64,000 nucleotides of DNA from Cognatundibacterium squillarum (GTDB lineage: Bacteria > Pseudomonadota > Gammaproteobacteria > Burkholderiales > Burkholderiaceae_D): NCBI RefSeq assembly GCF_014652435.1, contig NZ_BMYU01000008.1:99380-163379 (forward strand), in the 5' to 3' direction. A program made the translations under genes and the position numbers. Of this stretch, positions 1 through 7,872 are shown one piece after another. The first letter of the stretch is position 1; each line of letters opens with the position of its first letter. The notes beneath the pieces were generated by a model that saw only the letters and a list, made by a program, of their open reading frames with translations, made no database searches and was not told the DNA's origin.

Positions 1-18
1 GATTTTTCCGCTGCAACA

Positions 19-50
19 ATACCCTCTCCGTTTTTCGGAGAGGGTATTTT
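19..50 (+). terminator. Intrinsic terminator of an upstream gene outside the window
   Basis: A 12-bp perfect stem (19-30 with 36-47) closes a TTTTT loop and is followed on the + strand by a T-rich tract. The complementary strand has no T-run after the stem, so it ends a + strand transcript that begins before the window. Confidence 0.8.
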
Positions 51-86
51 CATTTTCCTCCGCCTCTTTTTTATTCCCCCACCCCC

Positions 87-113
87 TAAAGTTTTAAAAA
101 AGTCTGTCGTTAG
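87..113 (+). promoter_or_regulatory. Candidate FliA (sigma-28) promoter of fliC
   Basis: TAAAGTTT at 87-94 matches the sigma-28 -35 consensus exactly. After 11 nt comes GTCGTTAG (106-113), which matches 5 of 8 positions of the GCCGATAA -10 element. Flagellin genes are normally class III, FliA-dependent. Two further AAAGTTTT boxes (143-150, 173-180) precede weaker -10 candidates, so the true start site is uncertain. The fliC ribosome-binding site AAGGAG is at 270-275. Confidence 0.45.
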
Positions 114-282
114 ACGGAGTCTTTTTAAAATCTTGAGCAAAAAAAGTTTTATTTATTTACGGCAATTCGCTAAAAGTTTTGAAAATCCTTCCGTTACCTG
201 AAACAACGGCGATGCAAATGTCTGAAATACCTCAGCAAACAGCGCCAGCAGATTCCCACAGATTTCGGTAAGGAGAAACAAA

Positions 283-1767
283 ATGGCTTCCTATATCAAT
301 ACCAATATTTCGTCCCTGAACGCACAGCGTAACCTCTCGATGTCGCAGTCTTCCCTGCAAACTTCGATGCAGCGTCTGTCTTCCGGTCTGCGTATCAACA
401 GCGCTAAAGACGATTCCGCTGGCCTCGCAATCTCCCAGCGTATGACTTCCCAGATCGGCGGCCTCGATCAGGCTGCACGTAACGCCAACGACGGTATCTC
501 TCTCGCGCAAACCGCTGAGGGCGCCCTGTCTCAGGTAACCGCCAACCTCCAGCGTATCCGTGATCTGGCAGTTCAGTCTTCCAATGCAAGTAACAGTGCA
601 ACTGACCGTGCCGCGCTGAATAACGAAGCAACCCAGCTGATCTCTGAGATCAACCGTGTTGCCAGCACAACTAACTTCAACGGCGTGAATCTGCTCGACG
701 GCACATTCAGCGGACAAGCATTCCAGGTTGGTGCTAACAACACCTCGAACGATACGATTACAATCAGCAATATCGCCAGCGCAAAAGCAAATTCGCTGGG
801 CGTCGGCTCCAACTCTTCCTACAGCACATCCGTTGCAGGTGGTGGTAACGTTACAACCAATGCCTTCTCTTCCGGCGACCTGGTGATCAACGGCTACTCT
901 GTCGGTGCATCTTCTGCTGACGGCGTATCGTTCTCTAACTCTTCTGCTTCCGGTATCGCCAAAGCAGCAGCGATCAATGCCATTTCCGGTCAGACCGGTG
1001 TGACAGCAACCGTCGGTTCGACAACCGTGAGTGGTACTGCAGTCACAGCCACTGGCGCAATCGCTGCCGGCGACATCACCATCAATGGCGTAGCTCTGGG
1101 CGCAATCACATCTACCGTATCCGGCGCTCAGCGTGGCTCCGAAGTCGCTGCCGCTGTTAATGCAGTCACCAATCAAACCGGCGTTACTGCAACTTTCGAC
1201 ACAACAACCGGCGCTGTTTCCCTGAGCGCTGCAGATGGTCGCAACATCACCGTCACTCAGTCCACTAATGCTGGTGCAGCCGCCAACAATACCGGTATCG
1301 GCACTTCAGCAACAGGTACAACTAACGTCGCGACATCGAAAGTAACCCTGAACTCTACCAGCTCCGCCGGAATCACCCTGGGTGGCGCAAACGGTCTGAC
1401 TGCTGCCAACCTGACCGGTGGTTACACTTCTGCCTCTGTCACTGTAGGTGCCGGTGTATCCTCCCTGAATCTGACTACTGCAGCTGGGGCGCAGGCCGCA
1501 TTGTCAACGATTGACTCAGCGATCCAGCAAATCTCTACCTCCCGTGCAGCACTGGGTGCGTATCAGAACCGCTTCTCTTCCGCTGTTGTCAGCTTGCAGA
1601 CTAACTCTGAAAACTTAAGCGCTTCCCGCAGCCGTATTCAGGATGCCGACTTCGCAGCTGAAACCGCTTCGATGACACGCTCTCAGGTTCTGCAACAGGC
1701 AGGTACTGCAATTCTGGCTCAGGCTAACCAGTCCCCTAACCAGGTTCTCTCCCTGCTCCGTGGCTAA
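283..1767 (+). CDS. fliC: Flagellin FliC, filament subunit
   Basis: This is the major structural subunit of the flagellar filament, exported through the flagellar type III system and assembled under the FliD cap. It has 494 aa. The conserved N-terminal D0/D1 helices cover about residues 1-140 and the C-terminal D1/D0 helices about 405-494, ending in LLRG. The QRIRDLAVQ segment (90-98) corresponds to the TLR5-contact region of enterobacterial flagellins. The centre is Thr/Ser/Ala-rich and carries two flagellin IN-type motifs (GDLVING near 198 and GDITING near 263), which look like an internal duplication of about 65 residues. AAGGAG at 270-275 sits 7 nt before the ATG. No Cys or Trp is visible, as is usual for flagellins. 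Confidence 0.98.
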   Translation: MASYINTNISSLNAQRNLSMSQSSLQTSMQRLSSGLRINSAKDDSAGLAISQRMTSQIGGLDQAARNANDGISLAQTAEGALSQVTANLQRIRDLAVQSSNASNSATDRAALNNEATQLISEINRVASTTNFNGVNLLDGTFSGQAFQVGANNTSNDTITISNIASAKANSLGVGSNSSYSTSVAGGGNVTTNAFSSGDLVINGYSVGASSADGVSFSNSSASGIAKAAAINAISGQTGVTATVGSTTVSGTAVTATGAIAAGDITINGVALGAITSTVSGAQRGSEVAAAVNAVTNQTGVTATFDTTTGAVSLSAADGRNITVTQSTNAGAAANNTGIGTSATGTTNVATSKVTLNSTSSAGITLGGANGLTAANLTGGYTSASVTVGAGVSSLNLTTAAGAQAALSTIDSAIQQISTSRAALGAYQNRFSSAVVSLQTNSENLSASRSRIQDADFAAETASMTRSQVLQQAGTAILAQANQSPNQVLSLLRG

Positions 1768-1798
1768 TAATTAGTCCGGTTAGGTATAAAATGAGAAA

Positions 1799-1826
1799 AT
1801 CCCCCGGCAATTCACGGTCGGGGGTT
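1799..1826 (+). terminator. Weak stem-loop after fliC, possible partial terminator
   Basis: CCCCCG at 1801-1806 pairs with CGGGGG at 1819-1824 around a 12-nt loop. The following bases (TTCTTAC) are only moderately T-rich. It could reduce readthrough from the strongly expressed fliC into flaG, or stabilise the fliC 3' end. Confidence 0.4.
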
Positions 1827-1846
1827 CTTACTTTAAGGATATGATC

Positions 1847-2224
1847 ATGGACATCCGGTCGATAGGCAGCGCCCCACAGTCAGGACCACAGATCAGCAGT
1901 AAGCAAGTCACGTCTGATGCTGCAAACATCAAAGTAAATTTTGCGTCCTCAGCAGCAGAAGTCAGTAAAGAAAAGGATGCCAGCGCGCAGAAATCTCCGG
2001 ATCTGAAACAGGTAAATCAGGCGGTATCTGATATCAATAAGACGATCCAAGCCTTATCTCAGGATTTGCAATTCAGTGTCGATAAAGATTCTAACCGCGT
2101 CGTTGTTAAAATCATCGACCAGCAGACCAATAAAGTTCTGCGTCAGATCCCGAGTGAAGAAGCGCTTGAAATCTCGAAATCACTCGGTAAATTGCAGGGT
2201 TTACTGATCAAACAAGAAGCCTGA
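1847..2224 (+). CDS. flaG: FlaG family flagellar protein
   Basis: FlaG proteins influence filament length in several polar flagellates; the mechanism is not settled. The product has 125 aa: a variable Ser/Lys/Ala-rich N-terminal half and the conserved FlaG domain over the last 70 residues (LSQDLQFSVDKDSNRVVVKI, then RQIPSEEAL). The gene lies between fliC and fliD, its usual place. An in-frame ATG exists at 1841, but AAGGA at 1835-1839 is only 1 nt from it and 7 nt from the ATG at 1847, so 1847 is preferred. Confidence 0.92.
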   Translation: MDIRSIGSAPQSGPQISSKQVTSDAANIKVNFASSAAEVSKEKDASAQKSPDLKQVNQAVSDINKTIQALSQDLQFSVDKDSNRVVVKIIDQQTNKVLRQIPSEEALEISKSLGKLQGLLIKQEA

Positions 2225-2322
2225 AAGACAATTCGCGCGAATAGACGGGATTTCCCCCCTTTTTACCGCGATTTGAATTCATGCCAGATTTGATACAGTA
2301 GTGACCAGTAAAGGAGAAATTC

Positions 2323-4341
2323 GTGGCAACTATTCAGTCAACTGGTGTCGGATCAGGATTAGACGTTTCAGGTATCATCAGCAAACTGATGGCTGCTGAA
2401 AGTGCTCCACTGATCAAACTGGCACAAAAACAAGCCAGCTATCAAGCCGACCTGACTGCATACGGAAGTCTGCAGGGCTCTCTTAGCAGTTTACAGTCCT
2501 CTCTCTCTGTTCTGAACAACCCCAGCACCTTCAAAACACTGACTGCGAATGTCGGCGACAACAGCATCTTCAATGCGACAACAAGTAGCACTGCATCAGC
2601 AGGTAGCTACAATATTTCCGTTTCACAACTTGCTCAGGCACAAACAATTTCCACCCCAGGTCAGGCAAGCACAACGGGAACGATTGGCGCCGGCACATCG
2701 ACGACACTGACATTTCAGTTCGGCACCATTTCAGGCGGAACATCAACTGGCGGCGTGTATTCAGGAGCAAGCTTTACCCAAGATGCTGCGCAGGCTTCCG
2801 GTACCGTAACGATTGACAGCACCAATAATTCGCTTCAAGGTATTCGAGATGCAATTAATAATGCCAAAGTTGGTGTGCAGGCATCAATTGTTGGCGATGG
2901 CAGTGCCACTCCCTACCACCTGGTACTGACATCAGCGAAAACCGGACAAACTTCCAGCATGAAAATCTCTGTTACAGGAGATGCAGCACTCCAGAGTTTG
3001 TTGTCTTACGATCCAGCGGGAACACAAAATCTGACAGAACTCACAACCAGTCAGAATGCAAAACTGACTGTCAATGGCATTGCCGTCAGCAGTGCCAGCA
3101 ACAGCGTCAACACCGCAATTCAGGGCGTAACACTGAACGCGTTTAAGGTTGGTTCAACAACATTAAATGTTAGCAATAACACCAGCAACATACAAAGTGC
3201 AGTGACAAGTTTCGTGTCTGCATATAACAGTCTTCAGTCAACAATGGGAACTGTGACTGCTTATAATCCGACCACAAAAGCAGCAGGCGCCTTGCTGGGT
3301 GATTCCACAACACAAACGATTCAAAATCAGATTCGCAGTACCTTGTCTTCGGCAGTAAACGGACTCGGTGGCAATCTGACATACCTTGCACAAGTTGGCA
3401 TCAGCTTTCAGCGCGATGGCACACTCGCCGTTGACAACAGCAAACTCCAGACCGCTTTAACCAGCAACTTTTCTGAGCTGGCGGGTTTATTTACTGCCGC
3501 AGGTAAGAGTACCGACAGTCTGGTCAGTTTTGTAGGCTCAACCAATAATTCAACACCAGGCACTTACCCAATAAAAATCACTCAAATGGCGACGCAGGGT
3601 GTGCTGACAGGCGATCTTGATCTGAGTACAGGGCCAACGACCATCGCTTCAGGCACCAGCATTAAAGTAACCATTGACGGCATTTCTGCTGATGTGGGCT
3701 TGACCGCCGGTAGCTATACAGCCTCCAGCCTGGCATCAATGATACAAGCAGCAGTGAATGGAACCAGTGCATTCAGCTCAGCTGGCCTCTCGGTCAGTGC
3801 ATCTATTACTGGCTCCGGCTTCCTGAGCATGACCTCCGCCAGCTATGGCAGTAATTCAAAAGTAACGCTTGCAGACAAAGCTGGAACTTCAGTTTCGCAA
3901 CTATCCGGAACTGTCACAACAGGTAGTGCTGGAATGAATGTCGCGGGAACAATTAATGGAGTCGGGGCGACCGGTTCAGGGCAAATCCTTACCGGATCAT
4001 CCGGCACCAGCGTAGAAGGGCTACAAGTCCTGGTTACAGGTGGCTCAACGGGTGACCGAGGCTCCATCAGTTTTTCAAAAGGCTATGCCCACAATCTGAA
4101 CCAGACTCTGAGCGGCATACTGGGAACAAAAGGAACTCTCAGCAATGCGACTGAAGGAATTAACAGTTCAATCAAAGATCTTCAAAAACAAAGTGAAGTA
4201 ATCAGCAAACGTCTGACACAAGTTCAAGCAAGATATCAGGCTCAATTTGCCGCACTGGATAAAGTGATTGCAAATTTAAATGCAACACAATCGTATTTGA
4301 CGCAACAAATCAATGTACTGAATGGTTCGTCCACTAAGTAA
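2323..4341 (+). CDS. fliD: Flagellar filament cap protein FliD (HAP2)
   Basis: FliD forms the cap at the filament tip and helps exported flagellin fold into place. The N-terminal FliD domain (SGLDVSGIISKLMAAESAPL, about 12-31) and the C-terminal coiled-coil domain (about 590-672, ending in YLTQQINVLNG) are both clear. At 672 aa it is much longer than the enterobacterial protein (about 470 aa); the extra length lies in the Ser/Thr/Gly-rich middle, which includes a flagellin IN-like motif near residue 246 (LTVNGIAV). It starts with GTG, 6 nt after the strong site AAGGAG. fliS follows 24 nt downstream. Confidence 0.96.
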   Translation: MATIQSTGVGSGLDVSGIISKLMAAESAPLIKLAQKQASYQADLTAYGSLQGSLSSLQSSLSVLNNPSTFKTLTANVGDNSIFNATTSSTASAGSYNISVSQLAQAQTISTPGQASTTGTIGAGTSTTLTFQFGTISGGTSTGGVYSGASFTQDAAQASGTVTIDSTNNSLQGIRDAINNAKVGVQASIVGDGSATPYHLVLTSAKTGQTSSMKISVTGDAALQSLLSYDPAGTQNLTELTTSQNAKLTVNGIAVSSASNSVNTAIQGVTLNAFKVGSTTLNVSNNTSNIQSAVTSFVSAYNSLQSTMGTVTAYNPTTKAAGALLGDSTTQTIQNQIRSTLSSAVNGLGGNLTYLAQVGISFQRDGTLAVDNSKLQTALTSNFSELAGLFTAAGKSTDSLVSFVGSTNNSTPGTYPIKITQMATQGVLTGDLDLSTGPTTIASGTSIKVTIDGISADVGLTAGSYTASSLASMIQAAVNGTSAFSSAGLSVSASITGSGFLSMTSASYGSNSKVTLADKAGTSVSQLSGTVTTGSAGMNVAGTINGVGATGSGQILTGSSGTSVEGLQVLVTGGSTGDRGSISFSKGYAHNLNQTLSGILGTKGTLSNATEGINSSIKDLQKQSEVISKRLTQVQARYQAQFAALDKVIANLNATQSYLTQQINVLNGSSTK

Positions 4342-4365
4342 CGCATTAACAAAGAGGAACTCAAC

Positions 4366-4815
4366 ATGTTCGGATCCGCATCTTCGGGCGTGAGCGCATA
4401 TTCAAAAATCGGCGTTGAAACCGGTGTACTGGCTGCGTCGCCACACAAACTGATCGTCATGTTATTTGACGGAGCGATCGTTGCTCTCGGAAATGCATTA
4501 TCACAAATGCAATCCAGCGACATCCCCGCCAAAGGTAAGTCAATCTCGAAAGCGATTGCAATTATCGACAATGGATTGCGAGCCAGCTTAGATAAGAGAA
4601 TTGGCGGCGAAATTGCATTAAACCTCGATTCCCTATATGAGTACATGAGTCGCCAGTTGCTGTTAGCAAATCTGAACAATGACGAAGCTAAAATTACTGA
4701 AGTACAAAATCTGCTGCGCGATTTGAAGAGTGCATGGGAAGCCATTTCTCCGGAAGGAGCAAAAAACACTGCCAGCACAACAGCGCCCACCCCAACACAA
4801 ACCATTGAGGCCTGA
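4366..4815 (+). CDS. fliS: Flagellin export chaperone FliS
   Basis: FliS is a cytosolic helical-bundle chaperone that binds the C-terminal D0 region of flagellin and prevents premature polymerisation before export. The 149-aa protein shows the family pattern: an N-terminal Y.K..VETGVLAASPHKL-type region, LIVMLFDGAI, and SRQLLLANLNND. A Thr/Pro-rich tail (about 130-149) extends beyond the usual length of about 135 aa. The AGAGGAA site lies before the ATG. It is followed by fliT after 2 nt, so the filament chaperones are co-expressed with the cap gene. Confidence 0.96.
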   Translation: MFGSASSGVSAYSKIGVETGVLAASPHKLIVMLFDGAIVALGNALSQMQSSDIPAKGKSISKAIAIIDNGLRASLDKRIGGEIALNLDSLYEYMSRQLLLANLNNDEAKITEVQNLLRDLKSAWEAISPEGAKNTASTTAPTPTQTIEA

Positions 4816-4817
4816 TA

Positions 4818-5144
4818 ATGATCGAAGGTACTGAAATCGTTACGATGTATGAACATGTCGCGACCATTACCGCACAAATGCTGAATGCAGCAAAAGAACG
4901 TGACTGGGAAAAACTATCCTTACTAGAAGATGACTGTACGCGAGAAGTGGATAGAATACGGGCTTACGATTCTGTGACACCACTTACTCCGGAACTCAGA
5001 CAAAGAAAAGTGCGTGTCATTCAGCAGATTCTGGCGGATGACAGGCAAATCAGAGATATCACAGAACCCTGGATGGCGGAATTACAGCAATTAATGCGCA
5101 GTTCATCAACCAGTCTGAAGCTCAATAAAACCTACGCCGTTTAG
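4818..5144 (+). CDS. fliT: Flagellar chaperone FliT
   Basis: FliT-type proteins are small helical chaperones for the cap protein FliD; in enterobacteria FliT also modulates FlhDC. The 108-aa protein has the FliT-like pattern MLNAAKERDWEKLSLLEDDC and a C-terminal helix rich in I, R and Q (VIQQILADDRQIRDI). The start at 4818 follows the fliS stop by 2 nt, with GAGG at 4807-4810. A second in-frame ATG at 4845 would give a 99-aa product. Sequence identity in this family is low, so the call also rests on position right after fliD-fliS. Confidence 0.88.
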   Translation: MIEGTEIVTMYEHVATITAQMLNAAKERDWEKLSLLEDDCTREVDRIRAYDSVTPLTPELRQRKVRVIQQILADDRQIRDITEPWMAELQQLMRSSSTSLKLNKTYAV

Positions 5145-5145
5145 T

Positions 5146-6171
5146 ATGCCCCGCCTCGACAGTCTATATACCCAGATCAGCGCTGTCGGGGCGCTTTCTG
5201 CAACGCCCAAAATTCAGGCGAATCTGCACGATACTACCCTGCTGTTTTCACAACTGCGTCAGGGGCAGGTATTCAGTGCTGAAGTCATCAGCAAAACTGA
5301 GCATTCCACTTATTCAATACGCATCGGACAGCAAATGATAGAGTTGCCGCTGCAAGAAGAATTGAACTCTGGGGATACTTTACAGATACGGCTGACAAGT
5401 CATACTCCAGAAGTGCAGATAACCGTTCTACCTTCAAAATCATCACACGCAGAACCTCATCTGTTTCAACTCGAACACCTGAACGGGAAGATTTTCTTCC
5501 GCGAATTAAATCTACCGTCCGGTTCACCACCCCCGACGGCAACAAATTCGAGTATTGCGGATCTCAGCCCCGCAGCATATCTGCTGGATCAACTGACAAA
5601 TGAAGTACGCGCCTCAAAGGAAAGTGCTGTCACGCATTTAACTGACATACAGTTTAATCCCGGAGAGCGCGAATCGATACGTCGCCACCTTGAACTTGCA
5701 CTCAGGCACAGTGGACTATTTTTCTTTTCACATGTGAAAAAATATGTTGAAGGGCAATTTCCGGAAACCAACCTTTCACTTGATATGTCAGCAATACGCC
5801 GGGAAGAATCTCCGCTACCAGAGACATTACTTAAACAACAAATTACTGTACTTGAAAATAATGTCGTTCATTTAAAGTTTGCCGCTCCGGAAACTGTCGA
5901 AATCCAGTGGAAAATACAACGCGATAACCATGCGGGGCAAAATGCGACGCCTGCCGAAAGAATTGAAACCTGGCAATCAGAAATGCAACTCTCATTCCCC
6001 GCACTGGGAACAGTTTTGGTTAAATTGATGCTTTTTGGCAACAATTTATCGATGCAATGCACTCTTCCGAAAGGTCCTTCGGATGCCCTGCAAAAGGAAC
6101 TTCCAACATTACAATCCAGGTTGCGTAATGTCGGACTGAATGCACAAATTCATGTTGATGAGCTGCCATGA
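5146..6171 (+). CDS. FliK-like protein with a C-terminal hook-length-control domain
   Basis: The 341-aa protein has a C-terminal Flg_hook-type domain (about 260-340) with WQSEMQLSFPALGTVLVKLM and a terminal LNAQIHVDEL. That domain is found in FliK, the molecular ruler that switches export specificity. The N-terminal half (about 30-110) resembles a beta-rich, OB-like segment and lacks the long low-complexity ruler of true FliK, which is encoded separately at 13236. It starts 1 nt after the fliT stop, and its TGA overlaps the next ATG by 4 bp (ATGA), so translation is probably coupled to the FlhB-like gene. Its biochemical role is not known; pairing with a partial FlhB suggests an accessory export function. 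Confidence 0.75.
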   Translation: MPRLDSLYTQISAVGALSATPKIQANLHDTTLLFSQLRQGQVFSAEVISKTEHSTYSIRIGQQMIELPLQEELNSGDTLQIRLTSHTPEVQITVLPSKSSHAEPHLFQLEHLNGKIFFRELNLPSGSPPPTATNSSIADLSPAAYLLDQLTNEVRASKESAVTHLTDIQFNPGERESIRRHLELALRHSGLFFFSHVKKYVEGQFPETNLSLDMSAIRREESPLPETLLKQQITVLENNVVHLKFAAPETVEIQWKIQRDNHAGQNATPAERIETWQSEMQLSFPALGTVLVKLMLFGNNLSMQCTLPKGPSDALQKELPTLQSRLRNVGLNAQIHVDELP

Positions 6172-6491
6172 AAAATGCTGAAGAATTGAAAAGCGCCGTA
6201 GCACTAGCTTATCAGGAAGGAGAGTTTGCACCAAAAGTCGCAGCGAAAGGTAAGGGGCTTATTGCTGAGCAAATCATCGAATTAGCAAAGCAGCACGGTG
6301 TGCATGTGCATGAGTCAAAAGAACTTGTAGGATTACTCATGCAAGTTGACCTTGACGATCACATCCCTCCCGCGTTGTATACGGTTGTTGCAGAACTGTT
6401 AGCTTGGCTTTACCATATAGAAGCAGAGCAAGCTGCGGGCAAATCCCCAATTAGTCCCCGCGAAGGCCCGGGAAATCCAGATAAAACATAA
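6168..6491 (+). CDS. FlhB C-terminal-domain-like protein (FhlX/YlqH type)
   Basis: The 107-aa protein matches the cytoplasmic C-terminal domain of the flagellar export switch FlhB (VALAYQEGEFAPKVAAKGKG, about 11-30, then IIELAKQHGVHVHESKELVG). It has no membrane segments, and the autocleavage motif NPTH, normally just before this region, is absent; the residues there read ELKSAVAL. Such orphan FlhB-C proteins are known in many flagellates and can partly substitute for the cleaved FlhB fragment in some species. It overlaps the FliK-like gene by 4 bp. The tail after about residue 90 is Pro/Gly-rich. Confidence 0.85.
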   Translation: MKNAEELKSAVALAYQEGEFAPKVAAKGKGLIAEQIIELAKQHGVHVHESKELVGLLMQVDLDDHIPPALYTVVAELLAWLYHIEAEQAAGKSPISPREGPGNPDKT

Positions 6492-6502
6492 CAATAGCGA
6501 AT

Positions 6503-7261
6503 ATGCCTTTGTCACCAACTTTTGGCACCGAAAATCTGAGTCCGTTTCAGGTTGAGTCACGGCGCGAAATTATTTCATTGCTCAAAGGATTGCAAAACAG
6601 CAATCAATTAATCAGCATGCTGATTAATGGCGGATCTGAGGTATTTATCACTTCTATTCTCGAAGTTGATGAACAAAATGATACTGTGATTATCGACAGT
6701 GCACCGGACAATATGGCGAACGAGCGTATTGCCCAATCCGATCGCGTTTCTTTTGAAGGATTGCTCGATAAAATAGGCATTCAGTTTGCAGCCGGAAAAA
6801 TTACCCGCGTCAGCTTTGAAAATCGCCCTGCACTGCAATTCAGTATTCCGGGTAGCCTGATCAGATTACAGCGCAGAGAATATTATCGTATCAACACACC
6901 ACTCTCTACGCCAATCAAAGTCAGCATTCCCGCGGATATTGATGGTCGCATCGTTGTGCTGCATCTCACTCTGGTTGATATCAGTTGCGGCGGCATTGCC
7001 ATTCTTGATGAAAAGAAAGTACTGGATTGTACAGTCGGAAAAACGTATGAACACTGCCACCTGGATTTACCAAGCACCGGACCCATCACTGTGACTTTGC
7101 AAATCAGAAATTCTCAGGAGCTAGTATTACTGAACGGAAAAACCAACCGTCGTATCGGCTGTCAGTTCATCAATCTTTCCAACTCGGTACTGAGTGGCGT
7201 ACAGCGCTACATTATGAAACTTGAGCGCGAGCGGAACTCGCGCCTGAATGGCATTCGTTAA
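6503..7261 (+). CDS. ycgR: YcgR-type c-di-GMP-binding flagellar brake protein
   Basis: YcgR binds c-di-GMP and slows or biases the motor by contacting FliG/FliM or MotA. The 252-aa protein has an N-terminal YcgR domain (about 15-115) and a C-terminal PilZ domain (about 120-240). Both PilZ signatures are intact: RxxxR at R125-R129 (REYYR) and DxSxxG at D159-G164 (DISCGG), so ligand binding is expected. It lies 11 nt after the FlhB-like gene, so motility control is coupled to late flagellar expression. An HD-GYP phosphodiesterase candidate is at 48278-49510. Confidence 0.93.
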   Translation: MPLSPTFGTENLSPFQVESRREIISLLKGLQNSNQLISMLINGGSEVFITSILEVDEQNDTVIIDSAPDNMANERIAQSDRVSFEGLLDKIGIQFAAGKITRVSFENRPALQFSIPGSLIRLQRREYYRINTPLSTPIKVSIPADIDGRIVVLHLTLVDISCGGIAILDEKKVLDCTVGKTYEHCHLDLPSTGPITVTLQIRNSQELVLLNGKTNRRIGCQFINLSNSVLSGVQRYIMKLERERNSRLNGIR

Positions 7262-7266
7262 ATACG

Positions 7267-7617
7267 TCAAATCTGCATATTCATAATGTCATGATATGCA
7301 GATACCAGCTTATTTCTCACCTGCACAGTAGTCTGAAACGAAATACTCGCTTTTTGCGCCGAGATCATAACATCTGACAAACTGACTTTGTCATCCCCCA
7401 GAGCAAACTGTTCGCCTAGCTTTTTCGATGCACTCTGAGCACTGTTAACTTGATCAAGTGAAGCTTTCAGGGCTTCAGCAAAATCAATTTTCGGTGCCTC
7501 AGCCGGCGTTACAGTATTTCGAACAGGCGGCTGTACGCCTTCCATCTTTGCAGCAGCTGCACGGATTTGCGCCATCATCGCCGTGATCTGACTGCGGTCT
7601 ATACCATTTATCGACAT
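7267..7617 (-). CDS. fliE: Flagellar hook-basal body adaptor FliE
   Basis: FliE links the MS-ring to the proximal rod. The C-terminal half has the classic pattern VSLSDVMISAQKASISFQTT and ends in AYHDIMNMQI. The start at 7617 gives 116 aa, in line with the family (about 105-115). AGGAG lies 6 nt upstream of this ATG on the minus strand. A longer frame from 7656 would add 13 residues with no ribosome-binding site and no family support. It is divergent from fliF, with 255 bp between the start codons that must hold both promoters. Confidence 0.95.
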   Translation of the reverse strand: MSINGIDRSQITAMMAQIRAAAAKMEGVQPPVRNTVTPAEAPKIDFAEALKASLDQVNSAQSASKKLGEQFALGDDKVSLSDVMISAQKASISFQTTVQVRNKLVSAYHDIMNMQI

Positions 7618-7872
7618 TGTCGCTCCTGATTGTTCAGAACTGCCGCTACGTATCAAATTGCGGTTTTCTGAACGATAAGTTATCAGGTTCTTTTTTTCTT
7701 ATTCAGAGGAATAAACAGGTAATTACCTCCTTTATCGCGGCATTCAAAAACCGCATTTGGTACAAAATGTGGGTAACGGGTAAGAGTCGGCATATAGCGC
7801 TGATAGCAGCACCGGCAACGAATTGACGAGCACGTAAAATAATGACAATACTCACGGTAAATGAGGTGAATA

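Noticed and set aside
232-1176. Long minus-strand open frame opposite fliC
   Set aside because: It is a shadow of the strong codon bias in fliC, Cys- and Gly-rich in translation, without a ribosome-binding site or family resemblance.
7618-7872. Search for a sigma-54 promoter between fliE and fliF
   Set aside because: No GG-N10-GC pair with adequate flanks was seen; TTGACG at 7823 has only a weak -10, so no promoter was annotated.
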